Assembly (NCBI GenBank): GCA_963789565.1
Contig: CAWBKX010000002.1
Span: 1-64,000 of the forward strand
Length of the DNA: 64,000 nt
DNA from: CALAGB01 sp963789565
GTDB taxonomy: Bacteria; Chloroflexota; Chloroflexia; Thermomicrobiales; Thermomicrobiaceae
Direction of reading: 5' to 3'
In this document: piece after piece, positions 8,647-16,101 of the stretch
Numbering within the stretch: the first letter of the stretch is position 1
Layout of the letters: each line of letters starts with the position of its first letter
The notes under the pieces: model-generated
Told to the model about the DNA's origin: nothing
The model's database searches: none
The model's input: the letters and a program-made list of their open reading frames with translations, nothing else
Made by a program: the position numbers and the translations under genes

Positions 8647-9782
8647 TGGGTAAGCGCCGTGTACAGGGTGAAGGTTCGATATTTCAGCGCAAAGATGGTT
8701 CGTGGCAAGCATCACTCGATTTAGGATTTGTTGCTGGCAAACGCAAACGGCGTGACTTCTACGGAAAAACGCAGAAAGAAGTCACCGCCAAATTGAATGA
8801 CGCCAAACGTGCGATTGCAGACGGCTTACCAGTTGCACCACAGCGGTTGACATTGGCGCAATACCTGACGCGTTGGCTTGCTGCGACACAATCTACCGTG
8901 AAAGTGAAGACGTATGAAGGGTACGAATCAATCGTGCGCGTTCGTGTTGTGCCACGTATCGGACATATCAAACTCGCGAAACTCACACCGCTTGATCTTC
9001 AACAACTCTATAGCGATTTGCAGGCATCAGGACTGACGAATCGCAGCGTTCAACATACCCATCGTGTCTTACATCGTGCATTCACACAGGCGCAACGGTG
9101 GGATTTGATCGGACGTAATCCGTGCGATGGTGTTACGACACCACGACCTGCACGCTCAGAAATGCATCCGCTGAGTGAAGCACAAGTCAACGAGTTCTTA
9201 GACGTGGTGCGTTCGCATCACAATTACCCGTTCTATGTCCTGGCAGTAACTACAGGTATGCGTCTTGGTGAATAGTTAGGCTTACGCTGGCAGGATATCA
9301 ATTTCGAGAAACAAACACTCGCGGTACGGCAAGCGTTGCAACGCCAGCGTACTACTGGACTTGCGTTCGTCACACCAAAGAGTGAGCGATCACGGCGCAC
9401 GATTCATCTTTCACCGCTTGCTGTATCGGCACTGCGAACACAACGCATCACACAAAACACGCTGCGTCTGAGTGCGGAGAAGTGGCAGGATTTCGACCTC
9501 GTATTTTGCAACGAGTCAGGCGCACCGCTTGATCCGTCGTGGCAATCGCACGTGTTCAAAGATGTGATGCGAAAACACGGATTGCCAGTGATCCGGTTCC
9601 ACGACTTGCGCCATACGGCAGCTACTGTGCTCTTAGCGCGTGGTGCGAACGTCAAAATGGTATCGGAGATGTTAGGGCATTCGACCATCACATTGACGCT
9701 GGATACCTACGCGCACCTCGTTCCCACGATGCATCAGCAAGCGGTCGATATTTGGTCTGACGTGCTCGTTGCGAACCTCTAG
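8646..9782 (+). pseudogene. Tyrosine recombinase / phage integrase with in-frame amber codon
   Basis: The reading frame has 379 codons from ATG 8646. An AP2-like arm-binding N-terminus (GEGSIFQRKDGSWQASLDLG) is followed by a SAM-like core-binding domain (LTLAQYLTRWL...) and the catalytic domain. All active-site motifs are present: Arg in TGMRLGE, Lys in the TPKSERSRR hairpin, HDLRHT, LGHS and the tyrosine in DTYAHL. Codon 210 (9273-9275) is TAG, immediately after TGMRLGE and just before LGLRWQDI; the family has a hydrophobic residue there, so TTG or CTG was probably changed. The coding sequence continues perfectly after it, which suggests a recent nonsense mutation. Without suppression the element cannot excise. 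Confidence 0.85.
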
Positions 9783-9803
9783 GCTGTAAATTAGGCTGTA
9801 AAT
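9780..9803 (+). repeat. Tandem 12-bp repeat at the integrase stop codon
   Basis: TAGGCTGTAAAT is present twice, head to tail (9780-9791 and 9792-9803). The first copy supplies the integrase TAG stop. Lying between int and the tRNA-Leu target, it could be an arm-type integrase or excisionase binding site, or a slippage duplication. Confidence 0.5.
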
Positions 9804-9816
9804 CGAATGCACGCAG

Positions 9817-9846
9817 AAAACCGCTCGTTATGTGACGAGCGGTTTT
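9817..9846 (+). terminator. Terminator after the integrase
   Basis: CCGCTCGT (9821-9828) pairs with ACGAGCGG (9835-9842), extended by AAAA/TTTT flanks, and is followed by TTTTTGTT. It ends the 8086-integrase unit; the AAAA on the left lets it also serve transcripts arriving from the tRNA side. Confidence 0.8.
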
Positions 9847-9871
9847 TGTTGTCTGTAAGCCAAAAACAAGG

Positions 9872-9955
9872 TGCGGAAAGCGGGACTCGAACCCGCACGG
9901 GGATTACCCCCAACGGTTTTTAAGACCGCAGCGTCTGCCATTCCGCCATTTCCGC
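9872..9955 (-). tRNA. tRNA-Leu(UAA)
   Basis: The minus strand folds as a class II tRNA. Acceptor GCGGAAA (9955-9949) pairs with TTTCCGC (9879-9873), the discriminator is A, the anticodon loop CTTAAAA gives UAA, the variable arm is long (GGGGGTAATCCCC), and the T arm is GCGGG-TTCGAGT-CCCGC. A complete CCA is not encoded (CC then T). Its 3' end faces the integrase, so it is the probable attB of the element. Confidence 0.93.
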
Positions 9956-10296
9956 TCAGGCGTTATCCCAATTCAGTAGTTTAACCGAAGTCGAGGCATC
10001 CGGCGCGCTTAACGCGCCTATGTCTACGTAGCAGCGCCAGCGGAGCGCATGCGCTGGTCGCGACGTGCCCCGTGATGTTTGAAGTTCCCAATTTTGCCGT
10101 CAGCTTGACCGAGCCCACGAGCTGGATTTTCCGCGTACGGCGGACATTTTCTCGCATCGCAGCAGTGACAATCTGTCCCAGATATCGGACCGCGCGGCAC
10201 GACCTTTGCATTACGGCTTGATCAGGTTGGGTTGTGGTCGCGGACTGTGCGTGAATTTCCGCGTCCCGAATTCTCGAAATCGAAAGGATATGGAAT
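9956..10296. other. Intergenic region with a short GC hairpin
   Basis: 341 bases upstream of the 10297 gene. A GGCGCG/CGCGCC hairpin lies at 10002-10018 without a T-run. Open frames here lack SD sites and show no recognisable protein. It must hold promoters for the tRNA (minus) and for the 10297 gene (plus), but neither is clear. Confidence 0.4.
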
Positions 10297-10866
10297 GTGT
10301 CAACCGCAATTTGGGTCATTGTTGCTGTCGTAGTGGTGGTCGCCGCGTTTGCGATCTTCTGGTACATGCAACAGAAACGGAAGTCGGACGCCCTCAGGGG
10401 ACAGTTTGGCTCAGAGTACGAGCGAGCGGTTCAATCGAGTGATTCTCGTCGAGCGGCCGAGACGGAACTCGAACGTCGCCAGGAGCGCGTCAATCAACTC
10501 GATATTCGACTGCTCTCGCCAGACGACCGTGGCCGGTTCGCCAATTCCTGGCAGTTGGTGCAAACCCAGTTCGTCGATGATCCGGCTGGCGCCGTGGCTG
10601 ATGCAGACAGTCTCATCGGTGACGTCATGCTCAAGCGTGGCTATCCGGTTGGCGATTTCGAGCAGCGTGCCGCCGACATTTCGGTCGATCACCCGGATGT
10701 CGTGAGCAACTACCGCGAAGCTCACCGCTTGGCGCAGATGAGCGAACGAGGCGAGGCGAGCACGGAAGACCTGCGCAAGGCGATGGTCCATTACCGCAGC
10801 CTTTTTAACGATCTTCTGGGCGAACAGGAGTACGCGTCCGCTCGAGACAAGAAAATGACCGCCTGA
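10297..10866 (+). CDS. Single-pass membrane protein, paralogue of the next gene
   Basis: 189 residues from a GTG at 10297 with GAAAGGA upstream. An N-terminal transmembrane helix (IWVIVAVVVVVAAFAIFWYM) is followed by a charged helical stretch (residues about 30-65). A soluble domain of about 110 residues follows, with 'RGRFANSWQLVQTQFVDDP', 'AVADADSLIGDVM', 'RGYP' and a C-terminal 'STEDLRKAMVHYRSLFNDLL'. The same domain occurs in the next gene and in uncharacterised proteins of Actinobacteria and Chloroflexi. The protein is probably anchored with the domain in the cytoplasm. Function unknown. Confidence 0.7.
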   Translation: MSTAIWVIVAVVVVVAAFAIFWYMQQKRKSDALRGQFGSEYERAVQSSDSRRAAETELERRQERVNQLDIRLLSPDDRGRFANSWQLVQTQFVDDPAGAVADADSLIGDVMLKRGYPVGDFEQRAADISVDHPDVVSNYREAHRLAQMSERGEASTEDLRKAMVHYRSLFNDLLGEQEYASARDKKMTA

Positions 10867-10918
10867 TCCGATAACCGACGGGCTTACGATTCTGACAACG
10901 ATCCGTGAAGGAGCAACC

Positions 10919-11305
10919 ATGAGTTATCAAGAAGAAGAGCGATTGAGCACCGCCGACGTAGCCGGTATGCCGAACCGGATGAACGAGGACCGCGAGGACC
11001 GCAGTCTCGACGGGCAGAATGCTGCGAGTGGGAACCAAACTCCGCTGTTCCCGGCGGATCAAGCCGAGAGCTTCAGATCGCGCTGGACCGCGGTTCAGTC
11101 CGGCTTCGTCGACGAGCCTCGGCGCGCGGTGGAGCAGGCCGACAGCCTCATCGCCGAAGTGATGAAGTCGCTGGCGGCTTCATTCGCTGAAGAGCGACAG
11201 GGACTCGAGCAGCAATGGGACAGCGGCGACGACGTATCGACCGAGGATCTGCGTGTCGGTTTGCAGCGTTATCGATCATTCTTCGACCGACTTCTCTCCG
11301 TCTAG
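10919..11305 (+). CDS. Soluble paralogue of the upstream membrane protein
   Basis: 128 residues, ATG 10919 preceded by GAAGGAG. After a polar N-terminus of about 45 residues it repeats the motifs of the previous gene in the same order: 'SFRSRWTAVQSGFVDEP', 'AVEQADSLIAEVM', and 'STEDLRVGLQRYRSFFDRLL' at the C-terminus. It lacks the membrane helix and the 'RGYP' segment. The 52-base gap and shared orientation indicate an operon, and the two products may form a heteromer. No enzymatic motif is visible; function unknown. Confidence 0.7.
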   Translation: MSYQEEERLSTADVAGMPNRMNEDREDRSLDGQNAASGNQTPLFPADQAESFRSRWTAVQSGFVDEPRRAVEQADSLIAEVMKSLAASFAEERQGLEQQWDSGDDVSTEDLRVGLQRYRSFFDRLLSV

Positions 11306-11465
11306 GGGCTTAACGGCCGAACCTCAGCGAACATGAGCTCGCTCGGTAATGTATCGGCGCGGATCAGGAGCGTGATCCGCGTCGATTTTGGCGCCACCGT
11401 TCCAGCGGCGACGGACCCAACGGTGGGCTGTTAGGTGAGTTGTATGAGAGAGAACCGGGCAACAA

Positions 11466-11494
11466 AAAACGGACCCCTCGAACGTGGGGTCCGC
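11466..11494 (-). terminator. Terminator downstream of tRNA-Gly
   Basis: On the minus strand GGACCCC (11492-11486) pairs with GGGGTCC (11477-11471) around an 8-base loop and is followed by GTTTTTTG. It lies four bases after the tRNA-Gly 3' end. Confidence 0.85.
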
Positions 11495-11497
11495 GTC

Positions 11498-11573
11498 TGG
11501 AGCGGAAGACGGGATTCGAACCCGCGACCTTCTCCTTGGCAAGGAGATGCTCTACCAACTGAGCCACTTCCGC
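11498..11573 (-). tRNA. tRNA-Gly(GCC)
   Basis: The cloverleaf on the minus strand has acceptor GCGGAAG pairing with CTTCCGC, D arm GCTC/GAGC, anticodon stem CTCCT/AGGAG with loop TGCCA giving GCC, and T arm GCGGG-TTCGAAT-CCCGT. CCA is encoded (11500-11498). Confidence 0.95.
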
Positions 11574-11903
11574 GTCTCGTCCGAGCCCGTTGGGGCTCGA
11601 TGGAGCAATTCTAACTGCACCTTAATCCGAGTGTCAAGACGATGTTGGTCCCGGCTCCACGCGCTTGTGCCCGCTGCGCTCGAACCAGCATAGCAAGTCG
11701 ACCCCTCGTATTGTGCGCGTACGAACGAACATAGTATAGCCTTCCGGTTCGTTGACGGATATGCACAACGGGGGATATAATTCCGCGACAGTAGCAACCT
11801 TCTTGCGATCGATGCCACTGGCTCCTGTTCGTCCCACTGTTAGCGAAAGTCAATTCGTTCATCGGGCACGCTCACGAGGCCCGATCACATGGTGATCCAG
11901 CAT
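11574..11903. other. Divergent intergenic region between tRNA-Gly and yqeY
   Basis: 330 bases holding the plus-strand promoter described at 11752 and, presumably, the tRNA-Gly promoter on the minus strand. No RNA gene or protein was recognised. Confidence 0.4.
11752..11781 (+). promoter_or_regulatory. Sigma70-type promoter upstream of yqeY
   Basis: TTGACG (11752-11757), an 18-base spacer, then TATAAT (11776-11781). The predicted start is near 11788, giving a leader of about 115 bases before yqeY, the first gene of the yqeY-pgpH-ybeY-glycosyltransferase run. Confidence 0.6.
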
Positions 11904-12377
11904 ATGTCAGAACTTGCATCCAGACTTCAGAGCGATCTCAAAGAGGCCATGCGCTCTTCAGATACAACGAGTCGTGACGTGGTGCGGTTTCTCCGCTCAG
12001 AGATTCACAACGTCGAGATCGAGCGAGGACGTCCACTCTCGGATGACGAGATCGTTGTGGTTGTTCAGCGTCAGATCAAGCAACGCAACGATTCAATCGA
12101 GCAGTTCGAGCGCGGCAACCGTCAGGATCTAGCAGACGCCGAGAAGGCGCAGATCGTAATTTTGGAGCGCTACCTTCCGCCACAGCTTTCAGACAATGAG
12201 TTGATGCAACTCGCTCGTGAGGTGGTCGACGCGCTGCAGGCGTCAGGGCAAGGCGATATGGGCCGCGTAGTACCGGTCTTGCGCGAGCGTGTGGGGCAAC
12301 GCGCGTCCGGCAGTGCCGTATCGCAGGCGGCCCGAAGTGCGTTATCGGAACAAGGCAGCAATACTAAGAGTGGCTAG
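11904..12377 (+). CDS. yqeY: YqeY / GatB-domain protein
   Basis: 157 residues; ATG 11904 chosen because GGTGA lies upstream and MSELASRLQSDLKEAMRS is the usual family N-terminus (the in-frame ATG at 11889 adds five residues). The sequence follows the YqeY family along its length: 'RDVVRFLRSEIHNVEIERG', 'LSDDEIVVVVQRQIKQRNDS', 'ILERYLPPQLSDNEL' and 'GDMGRVVPVL'. The family shares the tail domain of GatB amidotransferase subunits and is thought to bind tRNA; its precise role is not established. It lies 51 bases upstream of pgpH and is likely cotranscribed. Confidence 0.9.
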   Translation: MSELASRLQSDLKEAMRSSDTTSRDVVRFLRSEIHNVEIERGRPLSDDEIVVVVQRQIKQRNDSIEQFERGNRQDLADAEKAQIVILERYLPPQLSDNELMQLAREVVDALQASGQGDMGRVVPVLRERVGQRASGSAVSQAARSALSEQGSNTKSG

Positions 12378-12428
12378 CTCTCGGTGAGACTCCATCGTGT
12401 TCGAACCGAACGCGGGTCAGGCGGACCG

Positions 12429-14630
12429 ATGAACTCGACATCGCACGGTGACTCACAACTCGGCGCAGCGCGGGTCTCCTGGTTCACTCGGCGCACGGGT
12501 CGGCGTGGCTCGTCGATTTGGCGGATTTCCCGCTTCGTCCTCTTCGGGCTGAGTATCTTTGTGATGCTCGGTCTGGTTCTTTACTTCACCTGGCAGTCTG
12601 ATTCACTCAATCTCAAAGCAGGCGAGATCGCCAATCGCACCATCAAAGCCCCGCGCACGGCGACCTTTGTCAGCGACATCGGCACCGAGGAACGCCAGCA
12701 AGAAGCGTATGACGATTCCCGCAACATCGTCCTGAAGCAAGATGACTCTGTTGCGCCAGCGCAGCTTGCCAGTTTGCGTGGGGCGCTCAACGAGATCGAT
12801 GCCATTCGCTCGGGTGCCACCCCGGTTGCCAACACCAACATGAGTGACCAAATTCGCTCGGTTCTCGACGGACTCAGTGCGTCCGATGCGACTTCGCTGG
12901 CGCTCCTGAGCGACGACGCATGGTCGCGTGTGTCGTCTGAGGCGACTCGACTTCTGGCCGTGTCCATGGCGGACCAGATCAAACCTGAAGACGTGGCCTC
13001 AGAGAAGGAAAGTCTTCTTTCGCGCTCCAATGTACCCATGACGTTGAGCGAGCGTGAGCTGGCAGTGGCGCTGGCGCAGCCCTTCATCCGCGCCAACGTG
13101 CAGGTTGACGACGCGCAGACCAAGGCAGCTCGTGAGGCTGCGGCTCGGGCGGTCGAGCCCGTCATGCTCACGGTGCAAGAAGGTCAGGTGATCGTCCGCG
13201 ACGGCGACCCGGTCACCAAAGACGACATCGAAAAGCTCGACTACTTCAACCTGCTGACACCGACTCACAACTGGCAGCAGTTCATGGGCGTGCTCGGGCT
13301 GCTCGGGTTCGTCACGCTGGGCCTGGTGTTCTATCTGTACAAGTTCGCGCGCGGGCTTTGGCAGAATCAGCAATTGTTGTTGGTCGGCCTGGTAATTGCC
13401 ATCCCAGTCGTTGCGGGGCGATTCTGGCTCTTGAGCACCAACCTCAAGTACATGTTCCCCGCCGCCGCGGCCGTGATGCTCTTATCCGTATTGCTCGATT
13501 TCCAGGTAGCCGTGGTATGCGCCGGTTTCCTTGCGCTCTATCTCGGCATCGTCGCCGGAAACGCCTTCGACGTCACCTTCTTCGCGTTTCTCAGCGGGGT
13601 CGCCGGTGCCGCAGTCATCTGGCGCGCCGAACGCACGATGACGTTCCTTTGGGCCGGGTTTGGCGTGGCGGTGTCGGTCTTCGTCAGTTCGGTGCTCTTC
13701 TCACTGGTGCATGGGAATCTCGGTGTTTCGAACTCAGGCACGCTCCTTTACAGCGCCGTAGCCAACGGCGGTCTCTCCGCCAGTCTCACGTTCCTGTCGT
13801 TCAGTGTTCTGGGCCGCATCTTCGGAATAACCACGCACCTTCAGTTGCTCGAATTGGCCCACCCAAATCAGCCGCTGCTCTATCGATTGTCTCGTGAAGC
13901 TCCGGGCACCTATCACCACAGCATCATGGTGAGCAATTTGGCCGAGAGTGCGGTTGAGCACGTGGGAGGGGACCCACTCTTCACGCGCGTCGCAGTCCTG
14001 TACCATGACATCGGCAAAGTGCTACGGCCCAGTTTCTTTGTCGAGAATCAAGCCAACCGGGCCAACGTGCATGATGCGCTCGACCCGCGCACGAGTGCCC
14101 GAATCATTCAAGAGCACGTACTGGATGGCGTTCGTTTGGGCAAGAAGGCGCATTTGCCGCAAACGATCATCGACGTGATCCAGCAGCACCATGGCACGTC
14201 ATTGATCAAATACTTCTACACCGAAGCACTCAACAACGGCGAAGACGTCGACGAGTCCGACTTTCGCTACCCGGGCCCCAAGCCGCAGACCAAAGAGGCT
14301 GGCGTCATCATGTTGGCGGACAGTGTCGAGGCCGCGGTGCGGGCCGCTTCACAGTCGGGCAAATTGTACGAAGAGCAGACGCCGGCGGATGGCAAGACGG
14401 TGCGGCGCGCTGCCAAGTTGCAGCAGATTGTTGACGGCGTAATCAAGTCGCGCCTCGACGATGGCCAAATGGACGAGTGTGACCTGACGCTCAAACAGAT
14501 CGAACAGATTCGAACGGCCTTCGTTTCCAACCTCGAAGGCATCTACCATCCGCGCGTCGAATACCCTGAATTGAAGGTACCGCTGCCGAACGCTAAGGCG
14601 AGTGCAAAGTCGCCCGTCGAAGCGTCATAG
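12429..14630 (+). CDS. pgpH: 7TM-HD family cyclic-di-AMP phosphodiesterase (PgpH-like)
   Basis: 733 residues from ATG 12429 (an upstream GTG in frame at 12384 is less likely). A first membrane helix (FVLFGLSIFVMLGLVLYF) is followed by an extracellular 7TMR-HDED domain (about 60-280), a block of membrane helices (about 290-490), and a cytoplasmic HD domain with 'YHHSIMVSNLAE' and the catalytic 'VLYHDIGKV', plus 'QQHHGTSLIKYF'. PgpH enzymes hydrolyse c-di-AMP to pApA. The c-di-AMP receptor DarA is also encoded in this window (50699). The gene ends three bases before ybeY, a conserved neighbour in many bacteria. Confidence 0.9.
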   Translation: MNSTSHGDSQLGAARVSWFTRRTGRRGSSIWRISRFVLFGLSIFVMLGLVLYFTWQSDSLNLKAGEIANRTIKAPRTATFVSDIGTEERQQEAYDDSRNIVLKQDDSVAPAQLASLRGALNEIDAIRSGATPVANTNMSDQIRSVLDGLSASDATSLALLSDDAWSRVSSEATRLLAVSMADQIKPEDVASEKESLLSRSNVPMTLSERELAVALAQPFIRANVQVDDAQTKAAREAAARAVEPVMLTVQEGQVIVRDGDPVTKDDIEKLDYFNLLTPTHNWQQFMGVLGLLGFVTLGLVFYLYKFARGLWQNQQLLLVGLVIAIPVVAGRFWLLSTNLKYMFPAAAAVMLLSVLLDFQVAVVCAGFLALYLGIVAGNAFDVTFFAFLSGVAGAAVIWRAERTMTFLWAGFGVAVSVFVSSVLFSLVHGNLGVSNSGTLLYSAVANGGLSASLTFLSFSVLGRIFGITTHLQLLELAHPNQPLLYRLSREAPGTYHHSIMVSNLAESAVEHVGGDPLFTRVAVLYHDIGKVLRPSFFVENQANRANVHDALDPRTSARIIQEHVLDGVRLGKKAHLPQTIIDVIQQHHGTSLIKYFYTEALNNGEDVDESDFRYPGPKPQTKEAGVIMLADSVEAAVRAASQSGKLYEEQTPADGKTVRRAAKLQQIVDGVIKSRLDDGQMDECDLTLKQIEQIRTAFVSNLEGIYHPRVEYPELKVPLPNAKASAKSPVEAS

Positions 14631-14633
14631 TCG

Positions 14634-15077
14634 ATGCCTCAGGCAGCTCCACTCGAAATCGGGGTCACCATCAACGTTGACGCACCCACGATCGATGTGG
14701 AGCGGCTCTCTGGACTCTTGCGATTCGCGTCGAACGAAGAGAACCGCACAGGCGAGGTTGGAATCTGGATCTGCAGCGACGATGAGATCGCCGATCTTCA
14801 CTTGCGCTACATGGGCATTCCTGGCCCGACAGACGTCATTAGCTTTCCGGGTGACACGTCCTATCTGGGCGATATCGCGGTTTCGTACGAGACCGCGCGG
14901 ATTCAGGCGGTCGATGCGGAGCACTCGACGCAAAGGGAGATCGCATATCTCACTCTGCACGGACTGCTGCACCTTCTGGGGTACGACGATCTGACGCCGC
15001 AAGAACGCGAGCGCATGCTGAACCGTCAAGACGAGATCATTGACGCCTTCGAGCGGGAGACGTCTGATGCCCGGTAG
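14634..15077 (+). CDS. ybeY: Endoribonuclease YbeY (16S rRNA maturation)
   Basis: 147 residues, ATG 14634, three bases after pgpH. The UPF0054 core is clear: 'TDVISFPGD' and the metal site 'HGLLHLLGYDD'. In the family this motif is HGxLHLxGYDH with three zinc-binding histidines; here the third is aspartate, which may still bind metal but is atypical. The rest (SDDEIADLHLRYMG, DIAVS) is standard. YbeY takes part in ribosome quality control and 3' maturation of 16S rRNA. The stop overlaps the start of the glycosyltransferase, pointing to coupling. Confidence 0.9.
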   Translation: MPQAAPLEIGVTINVDAPTIDVERLSGLLRFASNEENRTGEVGIWICSDDEIADLHLRYMGIPGPTDVISFPGDTSYLGDIAVSYETARIQAVDAEHSTQREIAYLTLHGLLHLLGYDDLTPQERERMLNRQDEIIDAFERETSDAR

Positions 15078-16101
15078 CAACGCTCCGACGATCAGCCTGA
15101 TCCTCACGGTCAAGGACGAGGCAGCCAGTCTACCTGCATTCTTCGAGTCGCTGGACGCTCAAACCGTGCAGCCGGGCGAGGTGATTCTGGTCGACGGTGG
15201 CTCCAGCGACGAGACGCTTGACGTAGCTCGATCCTGGAAGACCAGCCTTCCATTCATCATCGTCTCGGAACCGGGAGCCAATATCTCGCGAGGTCGGAAC
15301 ATTGCGCTGCGGCGGGCAACAGGATCGATCGTGGCGGTCACAGACGCGGGTACTCGCTTGCGACCGGATTGGCTCGAGAAGTTGGTCGAGCCGTTTCAGC
15401 GTCGTGAGAGTCAACAGCCGGACGTCGTTGCTGGATTCTTCGAGACGGATGCGGAGGATGCCTTCAGTATTGCGCTTGCGGCCACCACGTTGCCGGATAT
15501 CGACGAGATTGAGCCGGATCAATTTCTGCCGTCGAGCCGGTCAGTCGCGTTCCGTCGTTCCCTGTTCGAAACTGGTTTGAAGTACCCAGAGTGGCTGGAC
15601 TACTGCGAAGACCTCGTCTTCGACCTGAAGCTCAAGCGAGCCGAAGCCCGCTTCGAGTTTGCCCCCGGAGCGGTCGTCGATTTTGCTCCTCGGCCGTCAG
15701 CACGTACACATTGGCAGCAGTATTACCGCTATGCGCGGGGCGACGGTAAGGCCGGGTTGTTCTCTCAGCGGCATGCGATGCGCTACGCCACATACCTCGG
15801 CGTCTTGCCGTGGGCGGTACGCCGCCGAGACGGCATGGCAATGATTGTGTTGGGCGCGGGAGGAATCTGGTACCTGGCCAAGCCATTCCGTCGTCTGTTG
15901 CGACGGCAAGGCTCCATGCCGCCTGGTGGACTGGTGAGATCGGCCCTGATGATTCCCGGATTGCGGGTACTTGGAGATCTAGCCAAGATGGTCGGCTACC
16001 CGGTCGGTGTCTGGTGGAGGTTCCGTCGCTACGGTCTCAACCGCAACTGGAGTTCGATCCGCGATGCCGAATCAGGTACGCGAGGCGATCTCAGCCATTA
16101 G
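15067..16101 (+). CDS. Family 2 glycosyltransferase
   Basis: 344 residues; ATG 15067 (SD GCGGGAGA) lies inside the end of ybeY. The N-terminal GT-A fold is plain: 'ISLILTVKDEAASLPAFFES', 'EVILVDGGSSDET' and 'GRNIALRRATGSIVAVTDAG' (DxD-like 'TDAG'). A later 'YCEDLVFDLKLKR' supplies the ED/catalytic region. The C-terminal part has 'HWQQYYRYARGDGK' and hydrophobic segments (MAMIVLGAGGIWYLA), suggesting membrane association. It probably transfers a sugar to a lipid or surface glycan; the acceptor is unknown. Its 3' end overlaps the convergent cinA gene by 30 bases. Confidence 0.85.
   Translation: MPGSNAPTISLILTVKDEAASLPAFFESLDAQTVQPGEVILVDGGSSDETLDVARSWKTSLPFIIVSEPGANISRGRNIALRRATGSIVAVTDAGTRLRPDWLEKLVEPFQRRESQQPDVVAGFFETDAEDAFSIALAATTLPDIDEIEPDQFLPSSRSVAFRRSLFETGLKYPEWLDYCEDLVFDLKLKRAEARFEFAPGAVVDFAPRPSARTHWQQYYRYARGDGKAGLFSQRHAMRYATYLGVLPWAVRRRDGMAMIVLGAGGIWYLAKPFRRLLRRQGSMPPGGLVRSALMIPGLRVLGDLAKMVGYPVGVWWRFRRYGLNRNWSSIRDAESGTRGDLSH

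Larger units (their letters stand above)
2373..9871. mobile_element. Decayed integrated element (satellite or plasmid type) at tRNA-Leu(UAA); left end uncertain
   Basis: The right boundary is the 3' end of tRNA-Leu at about 9871, next to the integrase terminator. The order inward is integrase, regulator, divergent excisionase-like protein, primase, replicative helicase, then the GGTTC repeat cluster and hypothetical genes. This matches replicating integrated elements such as PICI-type phage satellites or integrated plasmids. No capsid, tail, relaxase or conjugation gene is visible. A second copy of the tRNA 3' end was not found by eye, so the left boundary could be near 4900, near 2373, or before base 1. 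Base composition is AT-richer than in the flanking host genes. Integrase and primase are both broken as written. Confidence 0.55.

Noticed and set aside
1..9870. Second copy of the tRNA-Leu 3' end (attL/attR) in the element
   Set aside because: Read through for GCGGAAAGCGGGACTCGAA and its complement; nothing beyond short chance matches was seen, so no att pair is claimed.
9981..10367. A 128-codon minus-strand open frame over the 5' end of the 10297 gene
   Set aside because: It lies opposite the well-supported membrane protein gene, has low-complexity Thr runs and no SD.
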